Source of the DNA: Cytobacillus firmus
GTDB lineage: Bacteria > Bacillota > Bacilli > Bacillales > Cytobacillaceae
Assembly: GCF_023657595.1 (NCBI RefSeq)
Contig: NZ_CP098323.1
Coordinates: 1,636,001-1,700,000 of the forward strand
Reading direction: 5' to 3'
Length of the DNA stretch: 64,000 nucleotides
The position numbers and the translations under genes are program-made. The notes under the pieces are model-generated. The model saw only the letters and a list, made by a program, of their open reading frames with translations, was not told the origin of the DNA and did no database searches. Positions within the stretch are counted from its first letter, which is position 1. Every line of letters begins with the position of its first letter. Shown one piece after another: positions 51,813 to 64,000 of this stretch.

Positions 51813-54584
51813 ATGGATTACAAAGATAGTTTATTAATGCCAAAAACTGAATTCCCAATGCGCGGCAATCTTCCAAAGCGCGAACCTGAAATCCAGGAGA
51901 AATGGGAAGAGATGAACATTTATGAAAAGGTCCAGGAACGGACAAAAGGCCGTCCGATGTTTGTTCTGCATGATGGCCCTCCATATGCAAATGGCGACAT
52001 CCACATCGGCCATGCGCTGAACAAGATCTTAAAGGATTTTATCGTCCGCTCTAAGTCGATGACTGGCTATAATGCTCCTTATGTTCCTGGCTGGGATACA
52101 CATGGTCTGCCAATTGAGCAGGCGCTGACAAACAAAGGCGTAAAGCGTAAAGAAATGAGTGTTGCTGAGTTCCGCGAGCTATGTGAAGAATACGCATATG
52201 AGCAGATCGACAGCCAGCGCGGACAATTTAAACGCTTAGGTGTCCGCGGTGATTGGGAGAACCCATACATCACACTTAAGCCGGAATATGAAGCCCAGCA
52301 AATTAAGGTTTTTGGGGAGATGGCAAAAAAAGGCTATATCTATAAAGGCAAAAAGCCTGTTTATTGGTCTCCGTCATCTGAATCAGCTTTGGCAGAGGCG
52401 GAAATTGAATATAAAGACAAACGTTCGCCATCCATTTATGTTGCATTTAAAGTAAAAGATGGCAAAGAAGTATTGGATCAAGATACTCATATCGTCATTT
52501 GGACTACAACTCCATGGACCATTCCGGCAAACCTTGGAATTTCAGTTCATCCGGACCTTTCTTATACTGTAGTTGAGGCAAACGGCAAAAAGTTTATGGT
52601 TGCAGAAGATTTATTGGCAGCTGTTGCTAAAGAGTTCGAATGGGAAGGTTATCAAGTTGTCCAGACGGTTAAGGGGACTGACCTTGAGAATGTAATTGCT
52701 GAACATCCGCTTTATGGCCGTGATTCTCTTGTCATGCTGGGTGAGCATGTTACAACTGATGCCGGTACAGGATGTGTTCATACTGCTCCCGGACATGGGG
52801 AAGATGATTTCCAAGTCGGCATGAAGTACGGGCTTGACGTATTATGCCCGGTAGATGATAAAGGAAACATGACAAATGAAGCTCCCGGCTTTGAAGGGTT
52901 ATTCTATGATGCAGCCAATAAGCCGATTACTGAGAAACTTGAGGAAGCAGGAGCATTATTAAAACTGACTTTTATTACGCACTCTTATCCGCATGACTGG
53001 AGAACGAAAAAGCCTGTTATTTTCCGTGCTACTGCCCAATGGTTTGCATCCATTAAGGATTTCCGCAATGAGCTTTTGGAAGCTGTTAAGGAAACAAATT
53101 GGTATCCTGCATGGGGTGAGACCAGACTTTTTAATATGGTCCGGGATCGCGGAGATTGGTGCATCTCCCGCCAGCGTGTATGGGGAGTGCCTATTCCGGT
53201 CTTTTATGCGGAAAATGGCGAAGAAATTATCACAGATGAGACGATTGAACATGTTTCAAACCTTTTCCGTGAACACGGTTCAAACATCTGGTTCGAGAAA
53301 GAAGCGAAAGAATTGCTGCCTGAAGGTTTTACACATCCAGGAAGCCCGAATGGCCAGTTTTCAAAAGAAACGGATATCATGGATGTTTGGTTTGATTCCG
53401 GTTCTTCCCACCAGGCAGTTCTTTTAGAGCGCGATGATTTACAGCGTCCAGCAGATCTATACCTTGAAGGTTCTGACCAATACAGAGGCTGGTTTAACTC
53501 TTCACTTTCAACTGCGGTAGCAGTGACAGGGAAAGCGCCTTACAAAGGAGTGCTGAGCCACGGTTTCACCCTTGATGGTGAAGGAAGGAAAATGAGTAAA
53601 TCCATCGGAAATGTAGTTGTTCCGGCAAAAGTTATGAACCAGCTTGGTGCAGACATTTTGCGTTTATGGGTGGCTTCAGTTGATTATCAGGCTGATGTCC
53701 GGGTATCTGATGCAATTCTGAAGCAGGTTGCAGAAGTGTATAGAAAGATTCGCAATACTTTCCGCTTCTTGCTTGGAAATCTGGATGATTTTAATCCAGC
53801 AGCAGACTTGGTATCCTTTGAGAATCTGCGTGAAGTAGATCAGTTTATGCTAGTGAAGCTGAACAAGCTAATCAAGAGTGTTCGCGAGTCCTATGATCGC
53901 TATGAATTTGCCAGCATCTACCACGCTGTCAACAATTTCTGCACATTGGACCTTAGTGCATTTTACCTTGATTTTGCAAAAGATGTCCTTTATATTGAAG
54001 CAAAAGATAATGCAGAACGCCGTGCAATCCAAACTGTTCTCTATGAGAGCCTGATTGCTCTTACTAAGCTTGTTGCACCTATTCTTTCCCATACATCTGA
54101 TGAAGTTTGGAGCTTTATACCGAATGTGAAAGAAGAAAGTGTTCAATTAACAGATATGCCTGAATATACAGAGCTTCCGAACGCGAAGCAGCTGGAAGAT
54201 AAATGGACTGCATTCATGAAGCTTCGCAATGATGTCCTTAAGGCATTGGAAGAAGCACGTAATGAGAAGGTGATCGGCAAATCACTTACTGCTAAAGTAA
54301 CTCTTTATGTAAATGATCAAGCCAAGAGCCTTCTGGATTCAATTCAGGAAAATCTTCAGCAGCTCTTTATCGTATCTGGATTCGAAGTAGCAGGAAGCCT
54401 TTCAGATGCTCCTGAAAATGCCGTGAAATTTGAAAACACTGCTATTGTTGTTTCCAAAGCAGAAGGCGAAACATGCGACCGCTGCTGGACAGTCACTCCA
54501 GAAGTTGGCAAGACAGAAGGATATGACACGCTTTGCCCTCGCTGTGCTGATGTTGTAAAAAATAATTATAGCCACTTGGCTTAA
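51813..54584 (+). CDS. ileS: Isoleucyl-tRNA synthetase
   Basis: 923 residues from ATG 51813 (AGGAGGAAAAG upstream). A longer in-frame ORF begins inside the T-box and is rejected. Class I synthetase: HIGH at 64-67, KMSKS at 593-597, editing domain between with [12 protein letters not shown], anticodon-binding domain, and a C-terminal zinc finger (CDRCW, then CPRC). It charges tRNA-Ile and edits Val-tRNA-Ile. Type 1 bacterial form. Confidence 0.98.
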   Translation: MDYKDSLLMPKTEFPMRGNLPKREPEIQEKWEEMNIYEKVQERTKGRPMFVLHDGPPYANGDIHIGHALNKILKDFIVRSKSMTGYNAPYVPGWDTHGLPIEQALTNKGVKRKEMSVAEFRELCEEYAYEQIDSQRGQFKRLGVRGDWENPYITLKPEYEAQQIKVFGEMAKKGYIYKGKKPVYWSPSSESALAEAEIEYKDKRSPSIYVAFKVKDGKEVLDQDTHIVIWTTTPWTIPANLGISVHPDLSYTVVEANGKKFMVAEDLLAAVAKEFEWEGYQVVQTVKGTDLENVIAEHPLYGRDSLVMLGEHVTTDAGTGCVHTAPGHGEDDFQVGMKYGLDVLCPVDDKGNMTNEAPGFEGLFYDAANKPITEKLEEAGALLKLTFITHSYPHDWRTKKPVIFRATAQWFASIKDFRNELLEAVKETNWYPAWGETRLFNMVRDRGDWCISRQRVWGVPIPVFYAENGEEIITDETIEHVSNLFREHGSNIWFEKEAKELLPEGFTHPGSPNGQFSKETDIMDVWFDSGSSHQAVLLERDDLQRPADLYLEGSDQYRGWFNSSLSTAVAVTGKAPYKGVLSHGFTLDGEGRKMSKSIGNVVVPAKVMNQLGADILRLWVASVDYQADVRVSDAILKQVAEVYRKIRNTFRFLLGNLDDFNPAADLVSFENLREVDQFMLVKLNKLIKSVRESYDRYEFASIYHAVNNFCTLDLSAFYLDFAKDVLYIEAKDNAERRAIQTVLYESLIALTKLVAPILSHTSDEVWSFIPNVKEESVQLTDMPEYTELPNAKQLEDKWTAFMKLRNDVLKALEEARNEKVIGKSLTAKVTLYVNDQAKSLLDSIQENLQQLFIVSGFEVAGSLSDAPENAVKFENTAIVVSKAEGETCDRCWTVTPEVGKTEGYDTLCPRCADVVKNNYSHLA

Positions 54585-54591
54585 ATACCGG

Positions 54592-54621
54592 CAGTCCCTC
54601 AAATATTGGGGGACTGTTTTT
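54592..54621 (+). terminator. Terminator after ileS
   Basis: CAGTCCCTC, loop, GGGGGACTG followed by TTTTTG. Confidence 0.8.
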
Positions 54622-54757
54622 GATTAACTTCTTCAAATCCTTTTTATAAATAATTCCACCTTCACTAAATGTTGTGCCGTTTGCTAAAAGTTTGTCCGTG
54701 TCTGAAATCCGTTCCGAGAAAATAATAAAGTAAACATCTCAGAACGGAGGAAAAAGC

Positions 54758-55045
54758 ATGGATGCAAAAGCAGAAGGGCTATATACAGAACTCCGTAATA
54801 CAAGACAGGAAATATTGGAAAAGCTTATGGAAGGCAACAGTTCCCCTTTGATAAAGCCTATTTTATTGGAAGAGCTATATGATATTGAACAAACACTTTC
54901 CAAAATTGAATCAGGAAAATTCGGCAAGTGTGAAATGTCGGGTGAGCTCCTGCCGGAAGATTTGCTGCAGATGATTCCTACTTTAAAAACAATGGAGGAT
55001 TGCAGCAGACTGGGGGATTTCTACAGAAAGTCTATTTTCCACTGA
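54758..55045 (+). CDS. ylyA: YlyA-like DksA/TraR-type protein
   Basis: 95 residues, shorter than most DksA/TraR proteins. A helical N-terminus (LRNTRQEILEKLMEG, LEELYDIEQTLSKIESGKFGKC) leads to a degenerate zinc finger: Cys58 and Cys82 remain of the usual four, so zinc binding is doubtful. B. subtilis YlyA, at the same position, binds RNA polymerase and modulates sigma-G genes for germination. ACGGAGGA precedes the ATG. Confidence 0.75.
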   Translation: MDAKAEGLYTELRNTRQEILEKLMEGNSSPLIKPILLEELYDIEQTLSKIESGKFGKCEMSGELLPEDLLQMIPTLKTMEDCSRLGDFYRKSIFH

Positions 55046-55124
55046 GTTTAAGCGTGTGCTGTGTTTTTTATTCAGATTGTGCTAAAATGCAAAGGTAATG
55101 ATATGAGATATGGGGGTTGCCTTT

Positions 55125-55622
55125 GTGTTTTATTACATAATTGCATTGTTCGTTATTGCACTTGATCAGTTTACGAAGTGGCTGATTGTAAAGAACTTTG
55201 AATTAGGAGAAAGTGTTAAAGTTATTGAGGACTTTCTTTATATTACATCGCACCGCAACCGTGGCGCTGCCTGGGGCATCCTGCAGGGGCAAATGTGGTT
55301 TTTCTACGTTATAACCGTTATTGTCATAATTGGTATCATTTATTACATTCAAAAAGCAGCCAAAGGCAAATTGCTTCTTGGAGTCTCTTTGGGCCTGATG
55401 CTGGGCGGAGCAATTGGAAACTTTATTGACAGGGTATTTCGAAAAGAAGTGGTGGATTTTGTAAACACTTATATTTTTGGCTATGACTTTCCCGTTTTCA
55501 ATATTGCTGACTCAGCGCTGGTCATTGGGGTAGGACTATTGATGATTCAGATGCTGCTTGAAGAGAGAGAAGCAAAGAAAAAGGAGAAATCTTATGGAGA
55601 AAATGGAACACATCATTCCTGA
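55125..55622 (+). CDS. lspA: Lipoprotein signal peptidase LspA
   Basis: 165 residues if the GTG at 55125 is used, which aligns with B. subtilis LspA ([15 protein letters not shown]); an ATG at 55110 would add five residues. Four membrane helices; catalytic Asp residues in GNFIDRVF and [10 protein letters not shown]. It cleaves prolipoproteins before the lipidated Cys, such as the lipoprotein at 2235. It overlaps the next gene by 29 bases. Confidence 0.94.
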   Translation: MFYYIIALFVIALDQFTKWLIVKNFELGESVKVIEDFLYITSHRNRGAAWGILQGQMWFFYVITVIVIIGIIYYIQKAAKGKLLLGVSLGLMLGGAIGNFIDRVFRKEVVDFVNTYIFGYDFPVFNIADSALVIGVGLLMIQMLLEEREAKKKEKSYGENGTHHS

Positions 55623-56505
55623 TGAACAGGCAGGAGAAAGAATAGATAAAGTGTTATCCACATTGAATGCGGATTGGTCAAGAACTCAGGTACAGCAATG
55701 GATCAAGGATGCCAATGTTTTGGTGAATGGCCAAAAGCCTAAAACTAATTACAAATGTTCCGCAAACGATAAAATTGAAATATCAATACCTGAACCAGAA
55801 GAACTGGATGTAGTGCCGGAAGAAATGGATTTGGATATTTATTATGAAGACCAGGATGTCCTCGTTGTAAATAAACCGAAAGGAATGGTTGTCCATCCTG
55901 CAGCCGGGCATGGAACTGGAACACTTGTAAATGGTCTTATGGCTCATTGCAAAGACTTATCAGGAATTAATGGGGTCATGAGGCCCGGAATAGTTCATAG
56001 AATCGATAAAGATACGTCGGGACTTCTCATGGTTGCAAAGAATGATATGGCACATGAGAGTCTTGTGAACCAGCTGATGAACAAAACTGTTACACGTAAG
56101 TACCGGGCCATTGTCCATGGAGTTATTCCACACGACTACGGTACTATTGATGCGCCAATCGCCCGCGATCCCAAAGATCGTCAAAGTATGAGTGTTGTGG
56201 ACAATGGAAAACACGCGGTTACGCATTTTCAGGTCATTGAGCGTTTCAGGGATTTCACACTGGTGGAATGCCAGCTGGAAACGGGAAGAACACATCAAAT
56301 CCGGGTTCATATGAAATACATTGGCTATCCTCTTGCGGGAGATCCTAAATACGGTCCCAGAAAGACACTTGATATCGGAGGACAGGCACTTCATGCAGGC
56401 GTTCTTGGCTTTGAACATCCACGTTCTGGTGAGTACCTTGAATTTGAAGCACCTGCACCTGCTTACTTTAAGGATCTAGTAGAGAACCTGGCAAATAATC
56501 GTTGA
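55594..56505 (+). CDS. ylyB: RluA/RluD-family pseudouridine synthase YlyB
   Basis: 303 residues from ATG 55594 (AAAGGAG upstream), beginning inside lspA in another frame. N-terminal S4 domain ([35 protein letters not shown]), then the RluA catalytic core: [22 protein letters not shown] holds the catalytic Asp (HRIDKDTSG), and [27 protein letters not shown]. It isomerises uridines in 23S rRNA; the exact sites are not readable. Confidence 0.93.
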   Translation: MEKMEHIIPDEQAGERIDKVLSTLNADWSRTQVQQWIKDANVLVNGQKPKTNYKCSANDKIEISIPEPEELDVVPEEMDLDIYYEDQDVLVVNKPKGMVVHPAAGHGTGTLVNGLMAHCKDLSGINGVMRPGIVHRIDKDTSGLLMVAKNDMAHESLVNQLMNKTVTRKYRAIVHGVIPHDYGTIDAPIARDPKDRQSMSVVDNGKHAVTHFQVIERFRDFTLVECQLETGRTHQIRVHMKYIGYPLAGDPKYGPRKTLDIGGQALHAGVLGFEHPRSGEYLEFEAPAPAYFKDLVENLANNR

Positions 56506-56530
56506 CAATTGTCCAATTGTGCTATATGAT
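56502..56530 (+). promoter_or_regulatory. Sigma-A promoter for the pyr operon
   Basis: TTGACA (56502-56507), 17 bases, TATGAT (56525-56530). The -35 overlaps the ylyB stop codon. Confidence 0.75.
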
Positions 56531-56540
56531 GACTATAGTT

Positions 56541-56655
56541 GAATAAGTCCTTTAAAACAGTCCCGTGAGGCTGGGAAGGAAACGGATTGAATAAGGAGAA
56601 TTGTGTCCTTATTCTGCAGTTTACCCTCTCACCTGATCGGTGAGAGGGTTTTTTG
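56541..56655 (+). promoter_or_regulatory. PyrR attenuator 1 (before pyrR)
   Basis: PyrR-binding loop TCCCGTGAGGCT at 56561-56572 inside an anti-antiterminator hairpin, then terminator ACCCTCTCACC / GGTGAGAGGGT with TTTTTT at 56623-56655. UMP-bound PyrR stabilises the first hairpin and lets the terminator form. Confidence 0.9.
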
Positions 56656-56662
56656 CATATAA

Positions 56663-57232
<570 letters not shown>

Positions 57233-57239
57233 ATAGCCC

Positions 57240-57346
57240 TTTTAAATGCAGTCCAGAGAGGCTGGCAAAGGGGAACACAGCAGAATCGGTCTGTCTTTTG
57301 CTGTGCTCTTGAACCCTCTTTGCACTCCTGCAAAGAGGGTTTTTTA
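57240..57346 (+). promoter_or_regulatory. PyrR attenuator 2 (pyrR-pyrP)
   Basis: Binding loop TCCAGAGAGGCT (57252-57263), the consensus form, and terminator AACCCTCTTTGCA / TGCAAAGAGGGTT with TTTTT (57312-57346). Confidence 0.93.
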
Positions 57347-57370
57347 ATAAAATGCAGAGGAGAGGTCGTA

Positions 57371-58675
57371 ATGAATAAGCCTATTTTAGATATAAAGGAT
57401 GTACCAAAACCAGCCCATTGGCTGACATTAAGTTTACAGCATTTATTCGCTATGTTCGGAGCTACTATACTTGTACCATACTTAGTAGGATTAAATCCTG
57501 CCATTGCACTAATCTCAAGCGGACTGGCAACGATAGCCTTCCTAATCATTACAAAATGGCAGGTGCCGGCATACCTTGGTTCATCTTTCGCATTCATTGC
57601 CCCGATCTTAGCTGCCAAAGCTGCCGGAGGCCCGGGTGCTGCCATGATCGGCAGCTTCATGGCTGGACTTGTGTATGGGGCAGTAGCCCTGATCATCAAG
57701 AAAGCAGGCTACCGCTGGATTATGAATTTGCTTCCGCCAATTGTGGTAGGACCTGTGATCATTGTAATCGGATTGGCATTAGCAGGGACAGCGGTCGGGA
57801 TGGCTATGAACAATCCTGACACTGGTGAATACAGCATGCTGCATTTCTCAGCAGCGCTTATCACTTTAGGTGCAACAATCATCTTTTCCATCTATGCAAA
57901 AGGTATGCTCAGTATGGTGCCGATTCTGGCAGGGATCATCATCGGCTATGTTTACTCACTGGCTGTGGGCCTGATCGACTTCTCGCTTGTACAGCAGGCC
58001 GCCTGGTTCGAAATGCCGGAATTCTTATTCCCGTTCGCAGATTATGAAGTGAGGATAACCCTGGATCTTGCGCTTCTAATGATTCCAGTAGCTGTTGTGA
58101 CTATCTCTGAACATATCGGTCATCAGCTTGTCCTTGGAAAAGTAGTTGGAAAAGATTACATTAAAGAACCGGGTCTTCACCGCTCCATCCTTGCTGATGG
58201 AACAGGAACAATGATCTCGGCATTAATCGGGGGTCCGCCAAAGACAACTTACGGTGAAAACATTGGTGTACTCGCCATCACGAAAATTTACAGTGTCTAT
58301 GTACTTGCGGGTGCTGCAGTCATCGCCATCATCTTCGGATTCATTGGCAAGGTGACAGCACTGATCAGCTCGATCCCTACTCCAGTAATGGGCGGCGTAT
58401 CGATCCTGCTGTTCGGGATCATCGCTTCATCAGGATTAAGAATGCTGGTTGACAGCAAAGTGGATTTTGGAAACAACCGCAATCTTGTTATCGCATCAGT
58501 CATCCTTGTCCTGGGAATTGGGGGAGCTCATATCGAGATTTGGGCATTCAAACTGGAAGGAATGGCACTGGCAGCAATCAGCGGTGTTCTCCTGAACCTG
58601 ATTCTCCCTGGCAGGGAAGAGACTAAGGAAGATATATTTGAAACAGAAACCGAAAAAAAAAATAAAGTAGCTTAA
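57371..58675 (+). CDS. pyrP: Uracil permease
   Basis: 434 residues from ATG 57371 (AGAGGAGAGG upstream). NCS2 (nucleobase-ascorbate) transporter: about 12-14 membrane segments, TISEHIGHQLVLGKVVGKD with the conserved Glu, and GGPPKTTYGENIGVLAITKIYSVYV. It imports uracil by proton symport. It lies between attenuators 2 and 3. Confidence 0.95.
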   Translation: MNKPILDIKDVPKPAHWLTLSLQHLFAMFGATILVPYLVGLNPAIALISSGLATIAFLIITKWQVPAYLGSSFAFIAPILAAKAAGGPGAAMIGSFMAGLVYGAVALIIKKAGYRWIMNLLPPIVVGPVIIVIGLALAGTAVGMAMNNPDTGEYSMLHFSAALITLGATIIFSIYAKGMLSMVPILAGIIIGYVYSLAVGLIDFSLVQQAAWFEMPEFLFPFADYEVRITLDLALLMIPVAVVTISEHIGHQLVLGKVVGKDYIKEPGLHRSILADGTGTMISALIGGPPKTTYGENIGVLAITKIYSVYVLAGAAVIAIIFGFIGKVTALISSIPTPVMGGVSILLFGIIASSGLRMLVDSKVDFGNNRNLVIASVILVLGIGGAHIEIWAFKLEGMALAAISGVLLNLILPGREETKEDIFETETEKKNKVA

Positions 58676-58687
58676 TGCTTTTTAACT

Positions 58688-58809
58688 AAGTCCCGAGAGG
58701 CTTAAAAGGGTGTTGGCGGCAAACCTGGCTATACGGTATCAGTGTATCCGTATATCCGGCTGCCTCAACTTTGCAGCACCCTGACCAAATCGGCAGGGTG
58801 CTTTTTTTG
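58688..58809 (+). promoter_or_regulatory. PyrR attenuator 3 (pyrP-pyrB)
   Basis: Binding loop TCCCGAGAGGCT (58691-58702), then terminator GCACCCTG / CAGGGTGC with TTTTTTT (58775-58809). The middle part (CCGGATATACGGATAC / GTATCCGTATATCCGG-like inverted repeat at about 58731-58760) forms the antiterminator region. Confidence 0.92.
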
Positions 58810-58822
58810 AAGGGGAGGATAA

Positions 58823-61009
<2,187 letters not shown>

Positions 61010-61013
<4 letters not shown>

Positions 61014-62116
61014 AAAAACAGCTGATTCTGGAAGACGGAACAATTTTTATTGGAAAGGGATTCGGAAGTGATACGAATTCAATTGGAGAAGTAGTATTCA
61101 ATACAGGAATGACGGGTTATCAGGAAATCCTGTCTGACCCATCCTACTGCGGCCAAATCGTAACCTTGACATACCCTTTAATCGGAAATTATGGGATAAA
61201 CAGAGACGATTTTGAATCGATCTCCCCGGCAATCTCCGGTTTCATTGTGAAAGAAGCGTGCGAGTTTCCTTCAAACTGGAGAAATGAACAATCGATTGAA
61301 GAATATTTTAAGATGAAAAACATCCCTGGAATTGCTGGCATAGATACCAGGAAATTAACAAGAATTATCAGGCAGCATGGTACGCTGAAAGGTGCTATTT
61401 GCAGCATAAGTGAAAACCCGGAAGTAATCATTGAAAAACTGCGGGCAACCAAGCTGCGAAACGATCAGGTTAAGCAAGTGTCAACTAAGACACCTTATCC
61501 AAGCCCTAGCCGCGGCAGAAGGGTAGTCCTTGTAGATTTCGGCATGAAACACGGGATCTTAAGAGAACTGAACAAACGGGATTGTGATGTGATTGTTGTG
61601 CCTTATAATACACCAGCTGAAGAAATACTCAGCATGAGCCCGGATGGAGTTATGCTTTCAAATGGCCCTGGAGACCCGAAAGATGTTCCGGAAGCCATCA
61701 CAATGATTAAAGGACTGCTGGGAAAAGTACCGATTTTCGGAATTTGTCTGGGACATCAGCTTTTTGCCCTTGCTTGCGGTGCCAATACAGAAAAACTGAA
61801 ATTCGGCCATCGCGGTTCAAACCATCCGGTGAAAGATCTGCAAACCGGAAAAGTCGCTTTAACATCTCAAAACCATGGATACTCAGTAGAAGAAAATTCA
61901 ATTACTGGTACGCCGCTTGAAGTAACACATATCGCCTTAAACGATGGAACAATTGAAGGCTTAAAGCATAAAGAAGTCCCTGCATTCACTGTTCAATATC
62001 ATCCTGAAGCTTCACCGGGACCCGAGGATGCAAACGGATTATTTGAACAATTCTTGCAAATGATTGAATCACATAAAGAGGAAGGTGCTGCAGCATGCCA
62101 AAGCGTACAGATATAA
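61010..62116 (+). CDS. pyrAA: Carbamoyl-phosphate synthase small (glutaminase) subunit
   Basis: 368 residues from ATG 61010, overlapping the pyrC stop. N-terminal CPSase domain ([42 protein letters not shown]) and C-terminal class I glutamine amidotransferase with Cys in [13 protein letters not shown] and His-Glu in [12 protein letters not shown]. It passes ammonia to PyrAB. Overlaps pyrAB by 22 bases. Confidence 0.97.
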
Positions 62117-64000
62117 AAAGTATTTTAGTAATCGGATCAGGACCAATTGTCATCGGGCAGGCAGCAGAGTTTGATTATGCCGGAACACAGGCCTGCATTG
62201 CTTTGAAAGAGGAAGGCTACCGCGTAATTCTTGTAAACTCAAATCCTGCCACTATTATGACAGATACCGAGATTGCTGACGCGGTATATATAGAGCCGCT
62301 TACGCTGGAATTCGTCAGCCGCATTATCCGGAAAGAACGTCCTGATGCGCTCGTTCCAACTCTTGGGGGACAGACGGGATTAAACCTGGCAGTAGAGCTT
62401 GCTGAATCAGGTGTTTTGGAAGAATGCGGGGTTGAAATCCTCGGTACAAAATTATCTGCTATCCAAAAGGCGGAAGACCGGGACCTTTTTAGAAACTTGA
62501 TGAATGAACTTGGCGAACCAGTGCCTGAAAGTGAAATTATTCATAACCTGGATGAGGCATATGAGTTTGTAAACAGGATTGGCTATCCGGTCATTGTGCG
62601 CCCTGCTTTCACATTGGGGGGAACAGGCGGGGGCATCTGCCACGATGAAGAAGATCTGATTGAAATTGTGACTAGCGGCTTAAAGAACAGCCCTGTTACA
62701 CAGTGTTTGCTTGAAAAGAGCATTGCGGGCTTTAAGGAAATTGAGTATGAAGTGATGCGGGATTCCAATGACAATGCGATTGTTGTCTGCAATATGGAAA
62801 ACTTTGACCCGGTAGGGGTTCATACGGGAGATTCAATCGTTGTAGCGCCAAGCCAAACTTTGAGTGATCGTGAATATCAGCTGCTGAGAAACACTTCATT
62901 AAAAATTATCCGCGCCCTCGAGATTGAAGGAGGATGCAATGTGCAGCTGGCGCTTGATCCGGATAGCTTCAATTATTACATTATCGAAGTCAACCCGCGT
63001 GTAAGCCGCTCATCTGCGCTGGCTTCAAAGGCGACAGGTTATCCGATTGCCAAACTGGCAGCCAAGATAGCGGTAGGGCTGACACTTGATGAAATGATGA
63101 ATCCTGTGACAGGAAAAACATATGCCTGCTTTGAACCGGCATTGGATTATATTGTCTCAAAAATTCCGCGCTGGCCGTTTGATAAGTTTGAATCTGCAAA
63201 CCGTTCGCTTGGCACCCAAATGAAGGCTACAGGAGAAGTAATGGCAATAGGACGGACATTTGAAGAATCTCTCCTGAAAGCAGTACGTTCACTTGAAGCA
63301 AACATTTATCATCTTGAGCTGAAGGATGCCGGCCAAATTTCTGATGAATTGATCGAAAAGCGAATCCGTAAAGCTGGAGATGAACGTCTGTTTTATATCG
63401 GTGAAGCCATCAGAAGGGGAGTCACTATCGAGACGATCCATGAATGGAGCAAAATTGATTTATTCTTCCTTTATAAGATTAAGAAAATCATAGATTTTGA
63501 GAATGTACTAACTGAAAATCCTTTTGACCCTGAAACAGGGAAAGCTGCAAAGGAAATGGGCTTTGCCGATCTGGTAATTGCCAGGCTGTGGGATTCAAAT
63601 GAGTTGGAAGTATACAGCTGGAGAAAAGAACATGCGATTAAACCGGTTTATAAAATGGTTGATACATGTGCAGCGGAATTTGAATCGGAAACTCCGTATT
63701 TCTATGGAACTTATGAAGATGAGAACGAATCGGAAGTATCCGGCCGCAAAAGTGTTGTGGTTCTGGGCTCAGGACCAATCCGGATCGGGCAGGGAGTGGA
63801 GTTTGATTATTCAACTGTTCACGCGGTATGGGCCATTAAGGAAGCAGGATATGAAGCAATCATCATTAATAATAATCCTGAAACAGTCTCTACTGACTTT
63901 AGCATCTCCGATAAGCTCTATTTTGAGCCGCTAACGATTGAAGATGTCATGCACATTATCGATCTTGAGAAACCGGAAGGGGTAGTTGTGCAATTTGGCG
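62095..64000 (+). CDS. pyrAB: Carbamoyl-phosphate synthase large subunit, N-terminal part
   Basis: Starts at ATG 62095 (AGGAAGGTG upstream), inside the pyrAA end, and stays open to the last base: 635 codons are visible of a protein usually near 1070. First ATP-grasp half: [68 protein letters not shown]. The repeat of the fold begins near residue 550 ([32 protein letters not shown]). It makes carbamoyl phosphate from bicarbonate, ammonia and two ATP. Truncated by the window edge. Confidence 0.97.
   Translation, partial: MPKRTDIKSILVIGSGPIVIGQAAEFDYAGTQACIALKEEGYRVILVNSNPATIMTDTEIADAVYIEPLTLEFVSRIIRKERPDALVPTLGGQTGLNLAVELAESGVLEECGVEILGTKLSAIQKAEDRDLFRNLMNELGEPVPESEIIHNLDEAYEFVNRIGYPVIVRPAFTLGGTGGGICHDEEDLIEIVTSGLKNSPVTQCLLEKSIAGFKEIEYEVMRDSNDNAIVVCNMENFDPVGVHTGDSIVVAPSQTLSDREYQLLRNTSLKIIRALEIEGGCNVQLALDPDSFNYYIIEVNPRVSRSSALASKATGYPIAKLAAKIAVGLTLDEMMNPVTGKTYACFEPALDYIVSKIPRWPFDKFESANRSLGTQMKATGEVMAIGRTFEESLLKAVRSLEANIYHLELKDAGQISDELIEKRIRKAGDERLFYIGEAIRRGVTIETIHEWSKIDLFFLYKIKKIIDFENVLTENPFDPETGKAAKEMGFADLVIARLWDSNELEVYSWRKEHAIKPVYKMVDTCAAEFESETPYFYGTYEDENESEVSGRKSVVVLGSGPIRIGQGVEFDYSTVHAVWAIKEAGYEAIIINNNPETVSTDFSISDKLYFEPLTIEDVMHIIDLEKPEGVVVQFG

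Noticed and set aside
63578-63934. 118-residue ORF near the right edge
   Set aside because: Out of frame within pyrAB, which is open across the whole stretch with clear ATP-grasp motifs.

Overview
The window is a chromosomal segment of a spore-forming, moderately low-G+C member of the Bacillaceae. The gene order follows Bacillus subtilis from ylbC to pyrAB almost gene for gene. Sporulation genes are present (spoVD, spoVE, spoIIGA, sigE, sigG, rsfA, ylbD), MurE carries the meso-diaminopimelate motif DNPR, and start sites have strong Shine-Dalgarno sequences. The genus is inference: the dispersed repeats and some gene insertions look like Cytobacillus/Mesobacillus-type genomes rather than B. 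subtilis itself. Almost everything is core genome; I see no prophage, CRISPR array, transposase, rRNA or tRNA gene.

Layout. (1) 1-14.5 kb, ylb cluster: end of a CAP-domain gene, a thioesterase/membrane-protein pair, ylbD-ylbE, a lipoprotein, ylbF (ricF), ylbG, a DUF7147-like gene, a stalk-domain protein, a probable minus-strand small RNA, rsmD-coaD, ylbJ, ylbK-ylbL, ylbM (tmcAL), ylbN-rpmF, a crotonase-family gene, and rsfA. (2) 14.5-22 kb: GNAT gene ylbP, a three-subunit biotin-dependent acyl-CoA carboxylase, a ketopantoate-reductase-like gene, a DUF3397 membrane protein and bshC. (3) 22-42 kb, division and cell wall (dcw) cluster: mraZ-rsmH-ftsL-pbpB, spoVD, murE, a small orphan Mur-ligase-like domain, mraY-murD-spoVE, murG-murB, divIB-ylxW-ylxX-sbp, ftsA-ftsZ. 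(4) 42-51 kb: hmp in the ftsZ-spoIIGA gap, spoIIGA-sigE-sigG, ylmC-D-E-sepF-ylmG-ylmH, divIVA. (5) 51-64 kb: T-box-controlled ileS, ylyA, lspA, rluD-like ylyB, then the pyrimidine operon pyrR-pyrP-pyrB-pyrC-pyrAA-pyrAB, which runs off the right edge.

The regions form three linked programmes: making lipid II and building the septum (mraY, mur genes, divIB, ftsL, pbpB, ftsA, ftsZ, sepF, divIVA); reusing the same chemistry with sporulation-specific partners (spoVD, spoVE) under the sigma cascade encoded next door; and de novo UMP synthesis controlled by three PyrR attenuators.

Regulatory DNA is the richest part. It includes GTGG repeats on a ten-base period before mraZ, candidate sigma-H (ftsA), sigma-E (spoVD), sigma-F/G (sigG) and sigma-K (ylbD) promoters, a 22-bp-spacer spoIIG promoter, an Fnr box centred near -41.5 of hmp, paired cre-like sites before the carboxylase operon, an Ile T-box and three PyrR attenuators. 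Two dispersed intergenic repeat families are present. Family A has four copies, all in the same orientation, and its hairpin stem covaries between copies; one copy carries about 100 extra bases. Family B has two copies. These repeats and the small RNA between the stalk-domain gene and rsmD are the least explained items in the window.
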